Positions 16,626 through 24,180 of a stretch of DNA of 28,274 nucleotides are shown in pieces. Every line of letters starts with the position of its first letter. Positions within the stretch are counted from its first letter, which is position 1. The notes beneath the pieces are model-generated. The model had not been told where the DNA came from. It ran no database searches and saw nothing but the letters and a program-made list of their open reading frames with translations. Both the position numbers and the translations under genes were made by a program. Location of the stretch: positions 1 to 28,274 of the forward strand of contig DASYCK010000028.1 in the NCBI GenBank assembly GCA_036500205.1. The letters are read 5' to 3'. The DNA comes from DASYCK01 sp036500205. Its GTDB lineage: Bacteria > Myxococcota_A > Polyangia > Fen-1088.

Positions 16626-18682
16626 CCCGCGCCCGGTGGGCCCTGGCGGGCGTGCTGACGATCGCGACGCTGATCGTCGGCGGCAAGGCGTTCGCGGCGT
16701 ACGTGACGGCCGGCTCCACGGTGGGCGTCGTGGCGCTGCTGGTGCTGCTGGCCGTGATGGCGATAGGTCTCGGCAGCCTGGCGCGCGCGCGTCTGCAGAT
16801 CGCGCGAGAGCTCTCGGCGCTGGGCGCCGCGTCGCCGGCGGGCGCGCTGTTCGCCGCGCGCCGGCGGCAGCTCGAGGAGCTCTCCGCGCGCCACATCCCG
16901 CCCGATCTGGACGCGCTGGCCGCGTCGGCCGCGGCCGACGAGAACGAGCGCGGTTATGCCGGACGCTACCTGGTGGCCACCACGGTGCTGGTCGGCCTGG
17001 TGGGGACCTTCGGAGGCTTGATGGAGGCCCTGGGGCGCCTGCCGCCTCTGCTGGCCAGCGAGGGGAACGGAACGCTGGCGCTGCTGGCCGGGCCGCTGTC
17101 GGGGCTTCACGTCACGTTCGGGACCAGCCTGGTGGCCATCATGATCACGCTGGCGTTGAGCCTCGTTCAAGGCGACGTGACGCTGAATCAGGAGCGCTTG
17201 CTGGCCCTGCTCGACGAGCGCACCCGCCACCTGCTGATACCGACCTTGTGGCTCCCCAGCGACAGCGCCGCCGAGCGAACCGCGCGCGAGCTGGCGGCAT
17301 TGCGTGCCGAGCTGGCGACGTCGTTCGCGACGGCCACCGCGGGCAGCGCCGCCCAGCTCACCGGCATCGTGCGCGCGGAGCTGCAGCGCCTGGTCACCGA
17401 CGTGAGCACCGAGCTGCGCGCCGGCTCGGCGTCCCAGACCAAGGCCGTCGAGAGCGCCGCCAGGGCGATGACCGGCGCCGTCGAGACCAGCGCCCGCGCC
17501 TTGACCGACGACGCCCGCGACGGTCGCGCGCGGCTCGAGGCGCTCGGCAAGCAGGTGGCGAGCGACGTCTCGGCCAGCCTGCGCGACAGCGGCAAGACCG
17601 CGACCGCGCTGCTGGAACGGAGCGCCGCCAGCCTGACCGAGGTCGCCGAACGCGCGACCGGCTCGTTCGAACACGGGGCGAGCCAGATGGCCGACGCGGT
17701 TCGGGCCGCCGCCACCGCGCTGGCGGACAGCACGGGGAAGGCCTCGCGCGAACTGCAGGCGACGCTGGGGCACACGCAGGACGTGGTGGACATGGCGCTG
17801 CGGGCCGCCGTTCAATCGTCGACGGCCGCCTTGACGACGACCGTCCAGGGTGCCCAGGAGGGATTCGTCTCGGCGGCGAACGAGTCGAAGGCCGCGCTGG
17901 CGGCGGCGGTCGCGGAGTCCACGCGCGCCCTGGCGACCGCCACGGCCGACGCGCACGCGACGATGGGAGCTTCGATGCGGACCTTGGCGGCGGCCGCCGC
18001 CGAATCGAACGCGGCCTTGACCACCACCGCCGAGGTCATCGGACGCAGCCTGGCCGACCATGGCGCCCAGAGCCGCGCCGAGGTCGAGCGGGTCGCCCAC
18101 GCCCTCGAAGCGTCGGCTGCAACCAGCGCCGCCGCCGCGCGCGCCGGCATCGTCGAGCTGGTGACCGCCACCCAGGCCGAGCTCGGTCGCGCGGTGGCCG
18201 CGACCTCCGAGCAAACGCGGGTCCTGCGGGAGGCGATGGCCGAGCAGCTGGCGGGCGTGGCCGCGCAGGTGGGCGCCAACGCCGAGGCGCAAGGCGCGGT
18301 GGCTCGAGCGTCGGCCACCGCGCTCGAGCAGGTCTCCGCGGCGGTGCTGACCCGCCTGGGGGAGATCGGCGGCGGCGTGAGCGAACGCCTGGACGGCGCG
18401 GCCGCGGCGCTGGCCACGGCGGCCAGCGAGGTTCGCGAGGCGCTGGGCACGCTGTCGCCCACCCTGGGGCGGCTCACCGCCGAGATGGAGGCGTTGATGC
18501 GCGAGGTGGCGCTGCTGGCCGCGCGCACCGACGGACAGGAGACGCCCGAGGCCATCCTGGACGAGCTGTCTCGCCTGGCCGAGGACGTCGAGAAGCTGGT
18601 GGCGCTGGTCTCGTCGTCCTCGTTGCCGATCCCGGTGGCCGAGGTCGAGGCGCCGCTCGCCGTCGAGGAGGGAGACGCGTGA
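16622..18682 (+). CDS. MotA/ExbB/ZorA-like proton-channel protein with very long coiled-coil tail
   Basis: A 686-residue inner-membrane protein. Helices are at about 6-26, 33-52, 116-137 and 160-183. The last two carry the MotA/TolQ/ExbB signature: GLVGTFGGL (125-133) and PLSGLHVTFGTSLVAI (158-173), the wording being close to ZorA. A charged cytoplasmic section lies between helices 2 and 3. From about residue 190 to 660 the chain is Ala/Thr/Ser/Glu-rich, Pro-poor and periodic, as in a long parallel coiled coil; a continuous helix would reach about 70 nm into the cytoplasm. In such motors a MotA-type pentamer surrounds two MotB-type chains and rotates on ion flow. The tail resembles the ZorA tail and DUF802 repeat proteins. 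Start ATG 16622 overlaps the upstream stop (ATGA); the 3' end overlaps the OmpA-domain gene (GTGA). Confidence 0.85.
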   Translation: MTRARWALAGVLTIATLIVGGKAFAAYVTAGSTVGVVALLVLLAVMAIGLGSLARARLQIARELSALGAASPAGALFAARRRQLEELSARHIPPDLDALAASAAADENERGYAGRYLVATTVLVGLVGTFGGLMEALGRLPPLLASEGNGTLALLAGPLSGLHVTFGTSLVAIMITLALSLVQGDVTLNQERLLALLDERTRHLLIPTLWLPSDSAAERTARELAALRAELATSFATATAGSAAQLTGIVRAELQRLVTDVSTELRAGSASQTKAVESAARAMTGAVETSARALTDDARDGRARLEALGKQVASDVSASLRDSGKTATALLERSAASLTEVAERATGSFEHGASQMADAVRAAATALADSTGKASRELQATLGHTQDVVDMALRAAVQSSTAALTTTVQGAQEGFVSAANESKAALAAAVAESTRALATATADAHATMGASMRTLAAAAAESNAALTTTAEVIGRSLADHGAQSRAEVERVAHALEASAATSAAAARAGIVELVTATQAELGRAVAATSEQTRVLREAMAEQLAGVAAQVGANAEAQGAVARASATALEQVSAAVLTRLGEIGGGVSERLDGAAAALATAASEVREALGTLSPTLGRLTAEMEALMREVALLAARTDGQETPEAILDELSRLAEDVEKLVALVSSSSLPIPVAEVEAPLAVEEGDA

Positions 18683-19314
18683 AACGCGCCGCCCGTCGGA
18701 CCGACCTGTTCCCCGTGAACGCCTGGCCGCCGTTCGTCGACGCGCTGGCGCTGGTGCTCGCGGCCTTCGTCCTGTTGATGGTGATCGCGCTGGTGGCCCA
18801 GAAGGCCCTGGCCACCCGCATGCGCGAACGCGAGCGCGAGGTGGCGACCCTGCGGGCCGACAAGGATCGCATGGCGCGCCGGATGAGCGCGCTCGCGGCG
18901 ACGGGAATGGTCGAGGTGGAAGAGGGCAAGGTGATCCTGCAGGGCGAGGTGCTCTTCGACTCGGGCTCGGACGAGCTTCGCCCGGCGGGCCGTGATTTCT
19001 TGCTGCGGCTCGCTCCCCAGCTCGGCAGCCTGCTGGCGGCGGAGCCCGACCAGATGGTCCTCGTGGGCGGCCACACCGACGACAAGCTGATCCGCAACAG
19101 CGCGCGCTTCGCGTCGAACTGGGAGCTGTCGACGGCGCGCGCCACGGCGGTGACCCGCGTCCTGATGGGCGGCGGCGTGCCGGCGCGCCAGATCGTCGCG
19201 GCCGGCTTTGGCGCCGAGCATCCGCGCACCGCCAACAGCGACGAGGCGGCGCGCCGGCGGAATCGCCGCATCGAGGTGCTGCTGGTGCCCATCCACGCGG
19301 TGGCGTCGCGGTGA
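18679..19314 (+). CDS. MotB/ZorB-like protein with OmpA peptidoglycan-binding domain
   Basis: A 211-residue stator-type protein. A short basic cytoplasmic start is followed by one transmembrane helix (about 18-42, PFVDALALVLAAFVLLMVIAL). Asp21 near its start is at the place of the proton-binding Asp of MotB and ZorB. A charged helical linker (about 45-72) leads to an OmpA-like domain (about 75-205) with VLFDSGSDELRP, the GHTDD motif and the NRRIEVLL end, which binds diaminopimelate of peptidoglycan. It would anchor the motor to the cell wall while the partner rotates. GTG 18679 overlaps the upstream stop by four bases and has GGAGG about 7 bases before it. It is coupled to the next gene by another GTGA overlap. 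Confidence 0.88.
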   Translation: MKRAARRTDLFPVNAWPPFVDALALVLAAFVLLMVIALVAQKALATRMREREREVATLRADKDRMARRMSALAATGMVEVEEGKVILQGEVLFDSGSDELRPAGRDFLLRLAPQLGSLLAAEPDQMVLVGGHTDDKLIRNSARFASNWELSTARATAVTRVLMGGGVPARQIVAAGFGAEHPRTANSDEAARRRNRRIEVLLVPIHAVASR

Positions 19315-19790
19315 GCGGCGAAGCCGGGGCGCTGGCCGTGCCGCGCTTGACCGCGCCCCTGCGTCGGCTGGTGGCGCGGGCCGCCAGCGCGCGTCGGCCG
19401 GAAGGCCTGGCGCCGGCGGTGGACGCGCTCCGCGCCTTCATCGATCGCCCCTCGCCTGGAAATTTCTTGGCGGCCACCCGCTGCCTGCGCGCGGCGGCGC
19501 GGCAGCAGAAGCTGGCGCGCCTGACCGGCGTGGCGGCGCCCCGGCTGGCGGCGGAGCATCTGGGCGTGATCGTCGAGGCCGCCGGCCTCCCCGCCGAGCT
19601 GCGCGCCCTGCTGGCGACGTTGCCGACGGACGCGGGCACCACCCGGCGGTTCGCCGTCATCGCTCAGCTGCTGACGGCCCATCGCCTGCTGGCCGCCCAC
19701 GCCGAGGCGGCGCAACACGCCCTGCAAGAGCACCTGGGGCAGCCCGTGACCCGCGCGCCGTCGGTCGAGCGGCGGCGCGGGCGGCGGTAG
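19311..19790 (+). CDS. Unrecognised helical protein, last gene of the MotAB/ZorAB-like operon
   Basis: A 159-residue soluble, Ala/Leu/Arg-rich, apparently all-helical protein with a basic disordered C-terminus (SVERRRGRR). No signal peptide, membrane segment or catalytic motif is visible. One conserved-looking stretch is RPSPGNFLAATRCLRAAARQQ. It is not a ZorC, ZorD or ZorE by length or motifs: no helicase, nuclease or EH-signature features are seen. In position it matches DUF2894 in the DUF3348-DUF802-OmpA-DUF2894 arrangement, but I cannot confirm similarity. It starts at GTG 19311 inside the upstream stop (GTGA). Its stop lies within a hairpin shared with the convergent DUF1993 gene. Confidence 0.72.
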   Translation: MSGEAGALAVPRLTAPLRRLVARAASARRPEGLAPAVDALRAFIDRPSPGNFLAATRCLRAAARQQKLARLTGVAAPRLAAEHLGVIVEAAGLPAELRALLATLPTDAGTTRRFAVIAQLLTAHRLLAAHAEAAQHALQEHLGQPVTRAPSVERRRGRR

Positions 19791-19803
19791 CGGCTCGCGC
19801 TAC
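19787..19803. terminator. Hairpin spanning two convergent stop codons
   Basis: GTAGCG and CGCTAC form a perfect 6-bp stem with loop GCTCG. The left arm contains the TAG stop of the plus-strand gene and the right arm contains the stop of the minus-strand DUF1993 gene. With only 9 bases between the genes it may serve as a bidirectional RNA end. Confidence 0.4.
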
Positions 19804-20306
19804 GGCAAGTGCTGCGACAGCGGGCCGAGGTAGTCGCGCTTGCCCAGGCTCACGCCGTTGTGGCGGAGGATCGCGTAGGCGTGCGTGAGGTGAAAGAAGA
19901 AGTTCGGGACGGCGTGCTCGAGGAAGTAGTCGGCGCCGCTCATCACCTTCCCCTCCCAGCGCGGCTGGGTGATCACGCGGGTCGCGCCGGCGGCGAAGTC
20001 CGCCTCGGTGAAGCCGTCCAGATACGCCACGACGTCGGCGACGCGCGCCCGCAGATCGCTCATGGTCTGCTCGGTGTCGGCGTGCTTCGGCGCCTCGCGA
20101 CCGGCCATCCGGGCGGCCGCCAGCTTGGCGGTGTCGCAGGCGGTCTGCACCTGCTTGGCGAACCCGAACTGATCGGGCGCCAGGCGCAAGCTCAGGAAGT
20201 TCTGCGGATCGAACGACTTGCCCTGCGCGTACGTGGTCGCCGCCTCGAGCCACTTGTCGAGCTGGCCCAGCATCTTCCTCATCTGTCGGATCATCACGAA
20301 GGTCAT
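19800..20306 (-). CDS. DUF1993 family protein (DinB-like helical bundle)
   Basis: A 168-residue cytoplasmic protein of the DUF1993 family, with an expected four-helix DinB-like fold. The recognisable parts are the start (LGQLDKWLEAATTYA), the FLSLRLAPDQFGFAKQVQTA stretch at about 42-61, and the C-terminal FFFHLTHAYAILRHNGVSLG followed by RDYLGPL. Family members have no firmly known reaction; some DinB relatives bind metal through His residues, and His are present here near the C-terminal helix. ATG 20306 is preceded by AAAGGAG, which includes the stop of the MFS gene, so the pair is probably one operon with coupled translation (gap of 10 bases). Confidence 0.88.
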   Translation of the reverse strand: MTFVMIRQMRKMLGQLDKWLEAATTYAQGKSFDPQNFLSLRLAPDQFGFAKQVQTACDTAKLAAARMAGREAPKHADTEQTMSDLRARVADVVAYLDGFTEADFAAGATRVITQPRWEGKVMSGADYFLEHAVPNFFFHLTHAYAILRHNGVSLGKRDYLGPLSQHLP

Positions 20307-20316
20307 GGCGGCTATC

Positions 20317-21822
20317 CTACTCCTTTCGCGGGGGGTTCCTGATCCCGGCGGCGGAGACGAGCCCCCCGGCCAGCAGCAGCCCCGCCGCCCCCCACAGCCC
20401 GCCATGAAACGCCACCACCGAGGCGTCCTCGAGGAGGGGGCGCAGGCGGGGCGTCGCGCGTGCGAGCGCCGGCGGGACCGTCGTGTCGAGGGGGCGCCGC
20501 CGGGCCTGGGCCAAAAATTCCGTCGTCGCGGGCGTGAGCGCTTCGCCGGCGGTCCGCGCGTCGAGGGCGGCGGAGAAGCGGGCGTTCAGCACGGCGCCGA
20601 GCGCCGCCACCGCCAGCAGGCCGGCCACCCGCGCCACGGCGTTGTTGACGGCCGACGCGACGCCGGCGTGATGCTGATCGACGTCCCCCAACGTCGCCGC
20701 GGTCAGCGGCGCGACGGTCGAGGCCAGGCCCAGCGCGAACACCAGCACCCCGGGCAACAGCCCGAGGACGTAGTCGCCGCGCGCGTCGAGCCGGGTCATC
20801 AACGCGAAGCCGATGCCGGCGACGATGGGGCCGGCGGTCATGAACAGCCGCGGGCCCAGCCTGCCCGAGAGGCGCCCGAACAGCGGCGACAGCGCGAACA
20901 TCACCAGCGTCACCGGGACCAGCGCCAGACCGGCGCGGGTGGCCGAGTAGCGCGCCACCTGCTGCAGGAACAGCGTGATGAGGAACGTCGACACGCTGAG
21001 GCCGGCGTAGATGGCGACTGTGGCCAGGTTCCCCATCGCGAAGTTCCGATTGCGGAACAGCCCCAGGTCGAGCATGGGCCGCCGCGCCAGCCGCTCGCGA
21101 ACCAGAAATCCTCCGAACGCCAGCAGCCCCCCCACCAGCGCCGCGGCGATCACCGGCTCGCTCCACCCGCGTCCCGGCGCCTCGATGAGCGCGAAGATGA
21201 CGCCGCCCAGTCCGGTCGCGCACAGCAGGGCGCCCGCCAGATCGACCCGGTTCGACGGATCGCCGGGCGGCTCGCGAGCGACGCGACCGAGCACGGCCAA
21301 GGTGACGGCCACCGGCAGCACGTTGATGGCGAACACCCAGCGCCACGACCCGGCATCGACCAGGATCCCGCCCAGCAACGGTCCCACCACGAACGAGATG
21401 CCGGTCCAGGCCGTCCAGGTGCCGATCGCCTTCCCCTGCGCCGGCCCGGTGAAGGTGGCGATGATGAGCGCCAGCGAGCTCGGCACCAGCAGCGAGCCCG
21501 CGATCCCCTGCAGCCCCCGCGCCACGATGAGGACGGGCACGCTGGGCGAGAACGCGGCCAGGACCGACGTGGCGGCGAACCCCAGCAGGCCGGCCGCGAA
21601 CACCCGCTTGCGTCCGAAGAGATCGGACAGCGAGCCGGCCACCAGGATCAGCGAGCCGAGCGCCAGCAGGTAGGCGTCCACGATCCACTGCTCCGCCGCG
21701 AACCCCCCGCCCAGATCGGCGTGGATCGCCGGCAACGCCACGTTGACGACCGCCATGTCGAGGAACGCCACGAAGGATCCCAGGATGCTGGCGACCAGGA
21801 CCAACCGCTGGTTCCGCTCCAT
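20317..21822 (-). CDS. MFS drug exporter-like permease, DHA2 (EmrB/QacA) type
   Basis: A 501-residue inner-membrane transporter with about 14 hydrophobic helices. Motif D1 (LDMAVVNVALP, 21-31) and motif A (GSLSDLFGRKR, 63-73) are intact, and GPLLGGILVD near 145 matches the antiporter motif C region. Such proteins export lipophilic or cationic compounds by proton antiport; the substrate is not evident. ATG 21822 (MERNQRL) fits the usual start before helix 1, but no SD is visible, so translation may be leaderless or begin upstream. A GC-rich inverted repeat (21836-21868) lies just before it and may regulate it. It is divergent from the peroxiredoxin gene and upstream of the DUF1993 gene. Confidence 0.92.
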   Translation of the reverse strand: MERNQRLVLVASILGSFVAFLDMAVVNVALPAIHADLGGGFAAEQWIVDAYLLALGSLILVAGSLSDLFGRKRVFAAGLLGFAATSVLAAFSPSVPVLIVARGLQGIAGSLLVPSSLALIIATFTGPAQGKAIGTWTAWTGISFVVGPLLGGILVDAGSWRWVFAINVLPVAVTLAVLGRVAREPPGDPSNRVDLAGALLCATGLGGVIFALIEAPGRGWSEPVIAAALVGGLLAFGGFLVRERLARRPMLDLGLFRNRNFAMGNLATVAIYAGLSVSTFLITLFLQQVARYSATRAGLALVPVTLVMFALSPLFGRLSGRLGPRLFMTAGPIVAGIGFALMTRLDARGDYVLGLLPGVLVFALGLASTVAPLTAATLGDVDQHHAGVASAVNNAVARVAGLLAVAALGAVLNARFSAALDARTAGEALTPATTEFLAQARRRPLDTTVPPALARATPRLRPLLEDASVVAFHGGLWGAAGLLLAGGLVSAAGIRNPPRKE

Positions 21823-21835
21823 CGGCGCATCATGA

Positions 21836-21868
21836 CAGGCCGCCCGGCCCGGGGCCGCGCGCGGCCTG
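21836..21868. promoter_or_regulatory. GC-rich inverted repeat between divergent MFS and peroxiredoxin genes
   Basis: CAGGCCGC (21836-21843) and GCGGCCTG (21861-21868) are perfect 8-bp arms, 17 bases apart. A separate 14-base perfect palindrome, GGCCGCGCGCGGCC (21853-21866), overlaps the right arm. It begins 14 bases upstream of the MFS start codon, where a TetR- or MarR-type repressor of an efflux gene would be expected to bind. High GC makes chance palindromes more likely here. Confidence 0.35.
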
Positions 21869-21976
21869 AAATTTCCGGGTCGGGCTAGCAACGTGGTCCC
21901 CACGCGCTATGTTCGCGTTTCAATCACACAACCGCGCTCGTGCGGTCGCTGCGGCAGACACCAAAGAGGAAGACAG

Positions 21977-22525
21977 ATGATCAATCCAGGCGCCAAGTTT
22001 CCCGAGTTCAAGACCGTCGCTTGCGTGGGCATCGAGCCCGACAAGGAATTTCGCACCATCAGCTCCCAGGAGTTCCCGGGCAAGTGGCTGGTGCTCTACA
22101 CGTACCCCAAGGACTTCACGTTCGTCTGCCCGACGGAGATCGTCGAGTTCGACAGCAAGCTCCCCGCCTTCACCGAGCGCAACGCCGTGCTGCTGGGCGG
22201 CTCGACCGACAACGAGCACTCGCACCTGGCCTGGCGCAAGGACCACCAGGATCTGAAGGGCCTGAAGCACCCGCTGCTGTTCTTCTCGCCGGCGATGGTG
22301 AACGCTCTGGGGCTCCTTCATCCCGAAGCGGGCGTGGCCCTGCGCACCACCATCATCGTCGATCCGGACGGCGTGGTCCGCTTCGCCTCTGCCTACGACC
22401 TCGACGTGGGCCGCAACGTCGACGAGGTGCTGCGCGTGCTCGACGGCCTGCAGACCGGCGAGCTGGTCGCCTGCAACTGGCGCAAGGGGGACAAGACCCT
22501 CACCCAGCAGCTGAAGAAGGGCTGA
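21977..22525 (+). CDS. ahpC: Peroxiredoxin, AhpC/TSA family
   Basis: A 182-residue 2-Cys peroxiredoxin that reduces hydroperoxides and probably peroxynitrite in the cytoplasm. The peroxidatic Cys51 is in YPKDFTFVCPTEI, with the Thr at -3 and the usual PxxxT/SxxC context. The probable resolving Cys166 is in VACNWRKGD, matching the C-terminal VCP-type motif. The length and GLLHPEAGVALRTTIIVDPDG stretch fit AhpC proper. ATG 21977 is chosen for AGAGGA 7 bases upstream and for alignment with the family start; the frame extends upstream without similarity. No ahpF or ahpD is adjacent, so the reductant is unknown. The gene converges with the serpin gene. Confidence 0.93.
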   Translation: MINPGAKFPEFKTVACVGIEPDKEFRTISSQEFPGKWLVLYTYPKDFTFVCPTEIVEFDSKLPAFTERNAVLLGGSTDNEHSHLAWRKDHQDLKGLKHPLLFFSPAMVNALGLLHPEAGVALRTTIIVDPDGVVRFASAYDLDVGRNVDEVLRVLDGLQTGELVACNWRKGDKTLTQQLKKG

Positions 22526-22544
22526 GCCCGGCGCGGAGGACGCC

Positions 22545-22563
22545 ACCCGTCACTGCGACGGGT
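22545..22563. terminator. Hairpin at the convergent peroxiredoxin/serpin ends
   Basis: ACCCGTC and GACGGGT form a perfect 7-bp stem with loop ACTGC. It begins 20 bases after the peroxiredoxin stop and includes the serpin stop codon (22550-22552), so one hairpin could end both transcripts. No T-run follows. Confidence 0.45.
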
Positions 22564-23827
22564 CGGACACCCGGCCCATGAACAGGATGGACGAGGTGGC
22601 GTCATCGCGGATGAGGAACAGAAACGGTCGATCGATGAACAGGTTGTTCGACACGACGGCCTGAGTCCGGATCACCACCGCGGTGGCGGCGGCCGCCTCC
22701 GTCCCCTTTTCGTCGACCGCGATGTCGGCCTGGTGAATGACGTCGCTGATCAGCAGATCGCGCTGGCCGTCGATGCCCGAGAAGTCGGCGAGCTCCGGCG
22801 CGAACGCGTCCGTCATCCCCAGCTGCATCAGGACGTCGCGCAGCCCGAAGCTCCTGGTGAATTTGAAGCGGGGCATCGACAGCGCCCCCTGGGTCGCGTC
22901 CGGCGCGGCGGTGATGGCCGCCAACGTGTCGGCGGTCAGCCCCGCCTCGAACGTGTCGAACGTCCCCGCGTCGGGAACGATGAGCACCATCGACGTGGTG
23001 CCGCCCACGTAGGGCAGCGACGCCGCGCTGTATCCGTTCCCCGTCCAGAGCGCGACGTTCTCCGGTCCCCGCATCATGGGCACGGTGACGGGGCCCGACG
23101 GGGCGTTGAACGTTCCGTCCGGGCTGTCCTTGTCGAACGACGTCACCCAGTCCGCCTTGAAGTAGACCGCGTTGGTCAGCACCAGGCGCGTGCTGGGGTC
23201 GAGCACGCCCTGCATGAGCAGGTCCGGGATCTTTCCGGCGGTCTTCTCGGAGACCCATTGGTTGATCGACAGCCGGGCGCTCTCCGTGGCGCTCTCGAAG
23301 TCGACCAGATGAACGCCGGCGCCGTAGTTCTCCGCCAGCAGATCCAGGAACGTCGGCTGCAGGGTGAACCCTTGCTGGGCCCACAGGGCGTTGGCGAGGC
23401 TCAGCTGAAAGGTCCCGGCGCCGCTGCCCGGGCTCGTCAGCGCCAGATCGAGCGCGTCGAAGGCGGGATGCAGGCGCGCCGGCGCCAGCGAGAAGTGTAA
23501 CGCGCTCGCCATCTGCGTGGCGGTGGTGCCTGCCGCGCCGGCGTACGTCATGGCCAGCGCGATCGAGATGCTCTCCGGCGAAAAGATCAGGTTGCCGGCG
23601 GGCGCGCGCACCGCCTGATACAGGTCGACCGCGAAGTGGTTGTTGTCGCTGGCGAGCTGCGCCAGATCGCCAGCGGCCAGCACGGGCGCCGTGATGCGCG
23701 CCTTGTCGGACTGCACCACCACCCCGCTGCTCGTCGAGCCGCCTCCACAAGCCGTGAGCGTCCCCGTGACGCCGAGGACGACGAGCGACGAAACGACACG
23801 ATGGAGATTCCGCTCTCTCGTTTGCAT
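22550..23827 (-). CDS. Lipoprotein serpin (serine/cysteine protease inhibitor)
   Basis: A 425-residue serpin with a lipoprotein signal: hydrophobic stretch and lipobox LTAC (Cys27), then a Gly/Ser stretch. The serpin body begins at about residue 60 (NNHFAVDLYQAVR) and shows NLIFSPESISIALAMTYAGA, LVLTNAVYFKADW and the C-terminal RPFLFLIRDDATSSILFMGRV. The reactive-centre hinge EKGTEAAAAT (373-382) has the small-residue run typical of inhibitory serpins. The P1 residue should lie near IRTQA (386-390); Gln389 or Ala390 by count, with Arg387 as a nearby alternative. It therefore probably traps an extracellular or periplasmic protease at the cell surface. ATG 23827 has GGAGG about 9 bases upstream. 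Gly follows Cys27 and there is no Asp at +2, which fits outer-membrane sorting. Confidence 0.93.
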   Translation of the reverse strand: MQTRERNLHRVVSSLVVLGVTGTLTACGGGSTSSGVVVQSDKARITAPVLAAGDLAQLASDNNHFAVDLYQAVRAPAGNLIFSPESISIALAMTYAGAAGTTATQMASALHFSLAPARLHPAFDALDLALTSPGSGAGTFQLSLANALWAQQGFTLQPTFLDLLAENYGAGVHLVDFESATESARLSINQWVSEKTAGKIPDLLMQGVLDPSTRLVLTNAVYFKADWVTSFDKDSPDGTFNAPSGPVTVPMMRGPENVALWTGNGYSAASLPYVGGTTSMVLIVPDAGTFDTFEAGLTADTLAAITAAPDATQGALSMPRFKFTRSFGLRDVLMQLGMTDAFAPELADFSGIDGQRDLLISDVIHQADIAVDEKGTEAAAATAVVIRTQAVVSNNLFIDRPFLFLIRDDATSSILFMGRVSDPSQ

Positions 23828-24180
23828 GCCCGCACCCTCCAAGCAAGACGATTGCCAGACCGGTGGCCGCGCCAACGCCCAGAGCTTGCCGTGAAATCCG
23901 GGTCGCCGCGCGCTCTCCGACGGGCGGTCACTCAGTTTTTCGAGGGGCGCCTCGAATTGCGGCCCCCGCGGCACCGAACTCGGTCGGCGCCAGCCGTTCG
24001 CGGCCGTACGCTCGGCAGAATCAAGATGCCGATTTTGCGTGGTTTTCCAAGAATTCCAGGTCGAGAAGGGCACCGTTGGCGCGTGTGACGTACGCCCCCT
24101 TTCTTTCGCGCAATCCCGCTCCCCATGAACTTTTTCAGTGTAATCTCCGCGCGTTCCCCCCCACCCAGTCGGAGATTCAC
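23828..24180. promoter_or_regulatory. 353-base divergent control region between serpin and GH3 genes
   Basis: This gap holds no convincing gene. A palindrome at 23939-23956 (TTCGAGG-GGCG-CCTCGAA, 7-bp arms) lies between the two divergent starts and is a candidate operator. AT-richer sequence occurs near 24030-24060. Near the GH3 start, TGTAAT (24139-24144) resembles a -10 box but lacks a well-placed -35 box, and GGAG lies 8 bases before ATG 24181 as SD. Confidence 0.4.

Noticed and set aside
16334..19660. A very long minus-strand open frame, and a 923-codon plus-strand frame over the same region
   Set aside because: Both are out-of-frame shadows of the motor-like operon; their sequences are Arg/Ala/Gly-rich without motifs. 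The four coupled genes explain the region.
16113..19790. Canonical Zorya defence system
   Set aside because: ZorA- and ZorB-like proteins are present, but no ZorC, ZorD (helicase/nuclease) or ZorE-like gene is found in the window, so a Zorya call is not supported.
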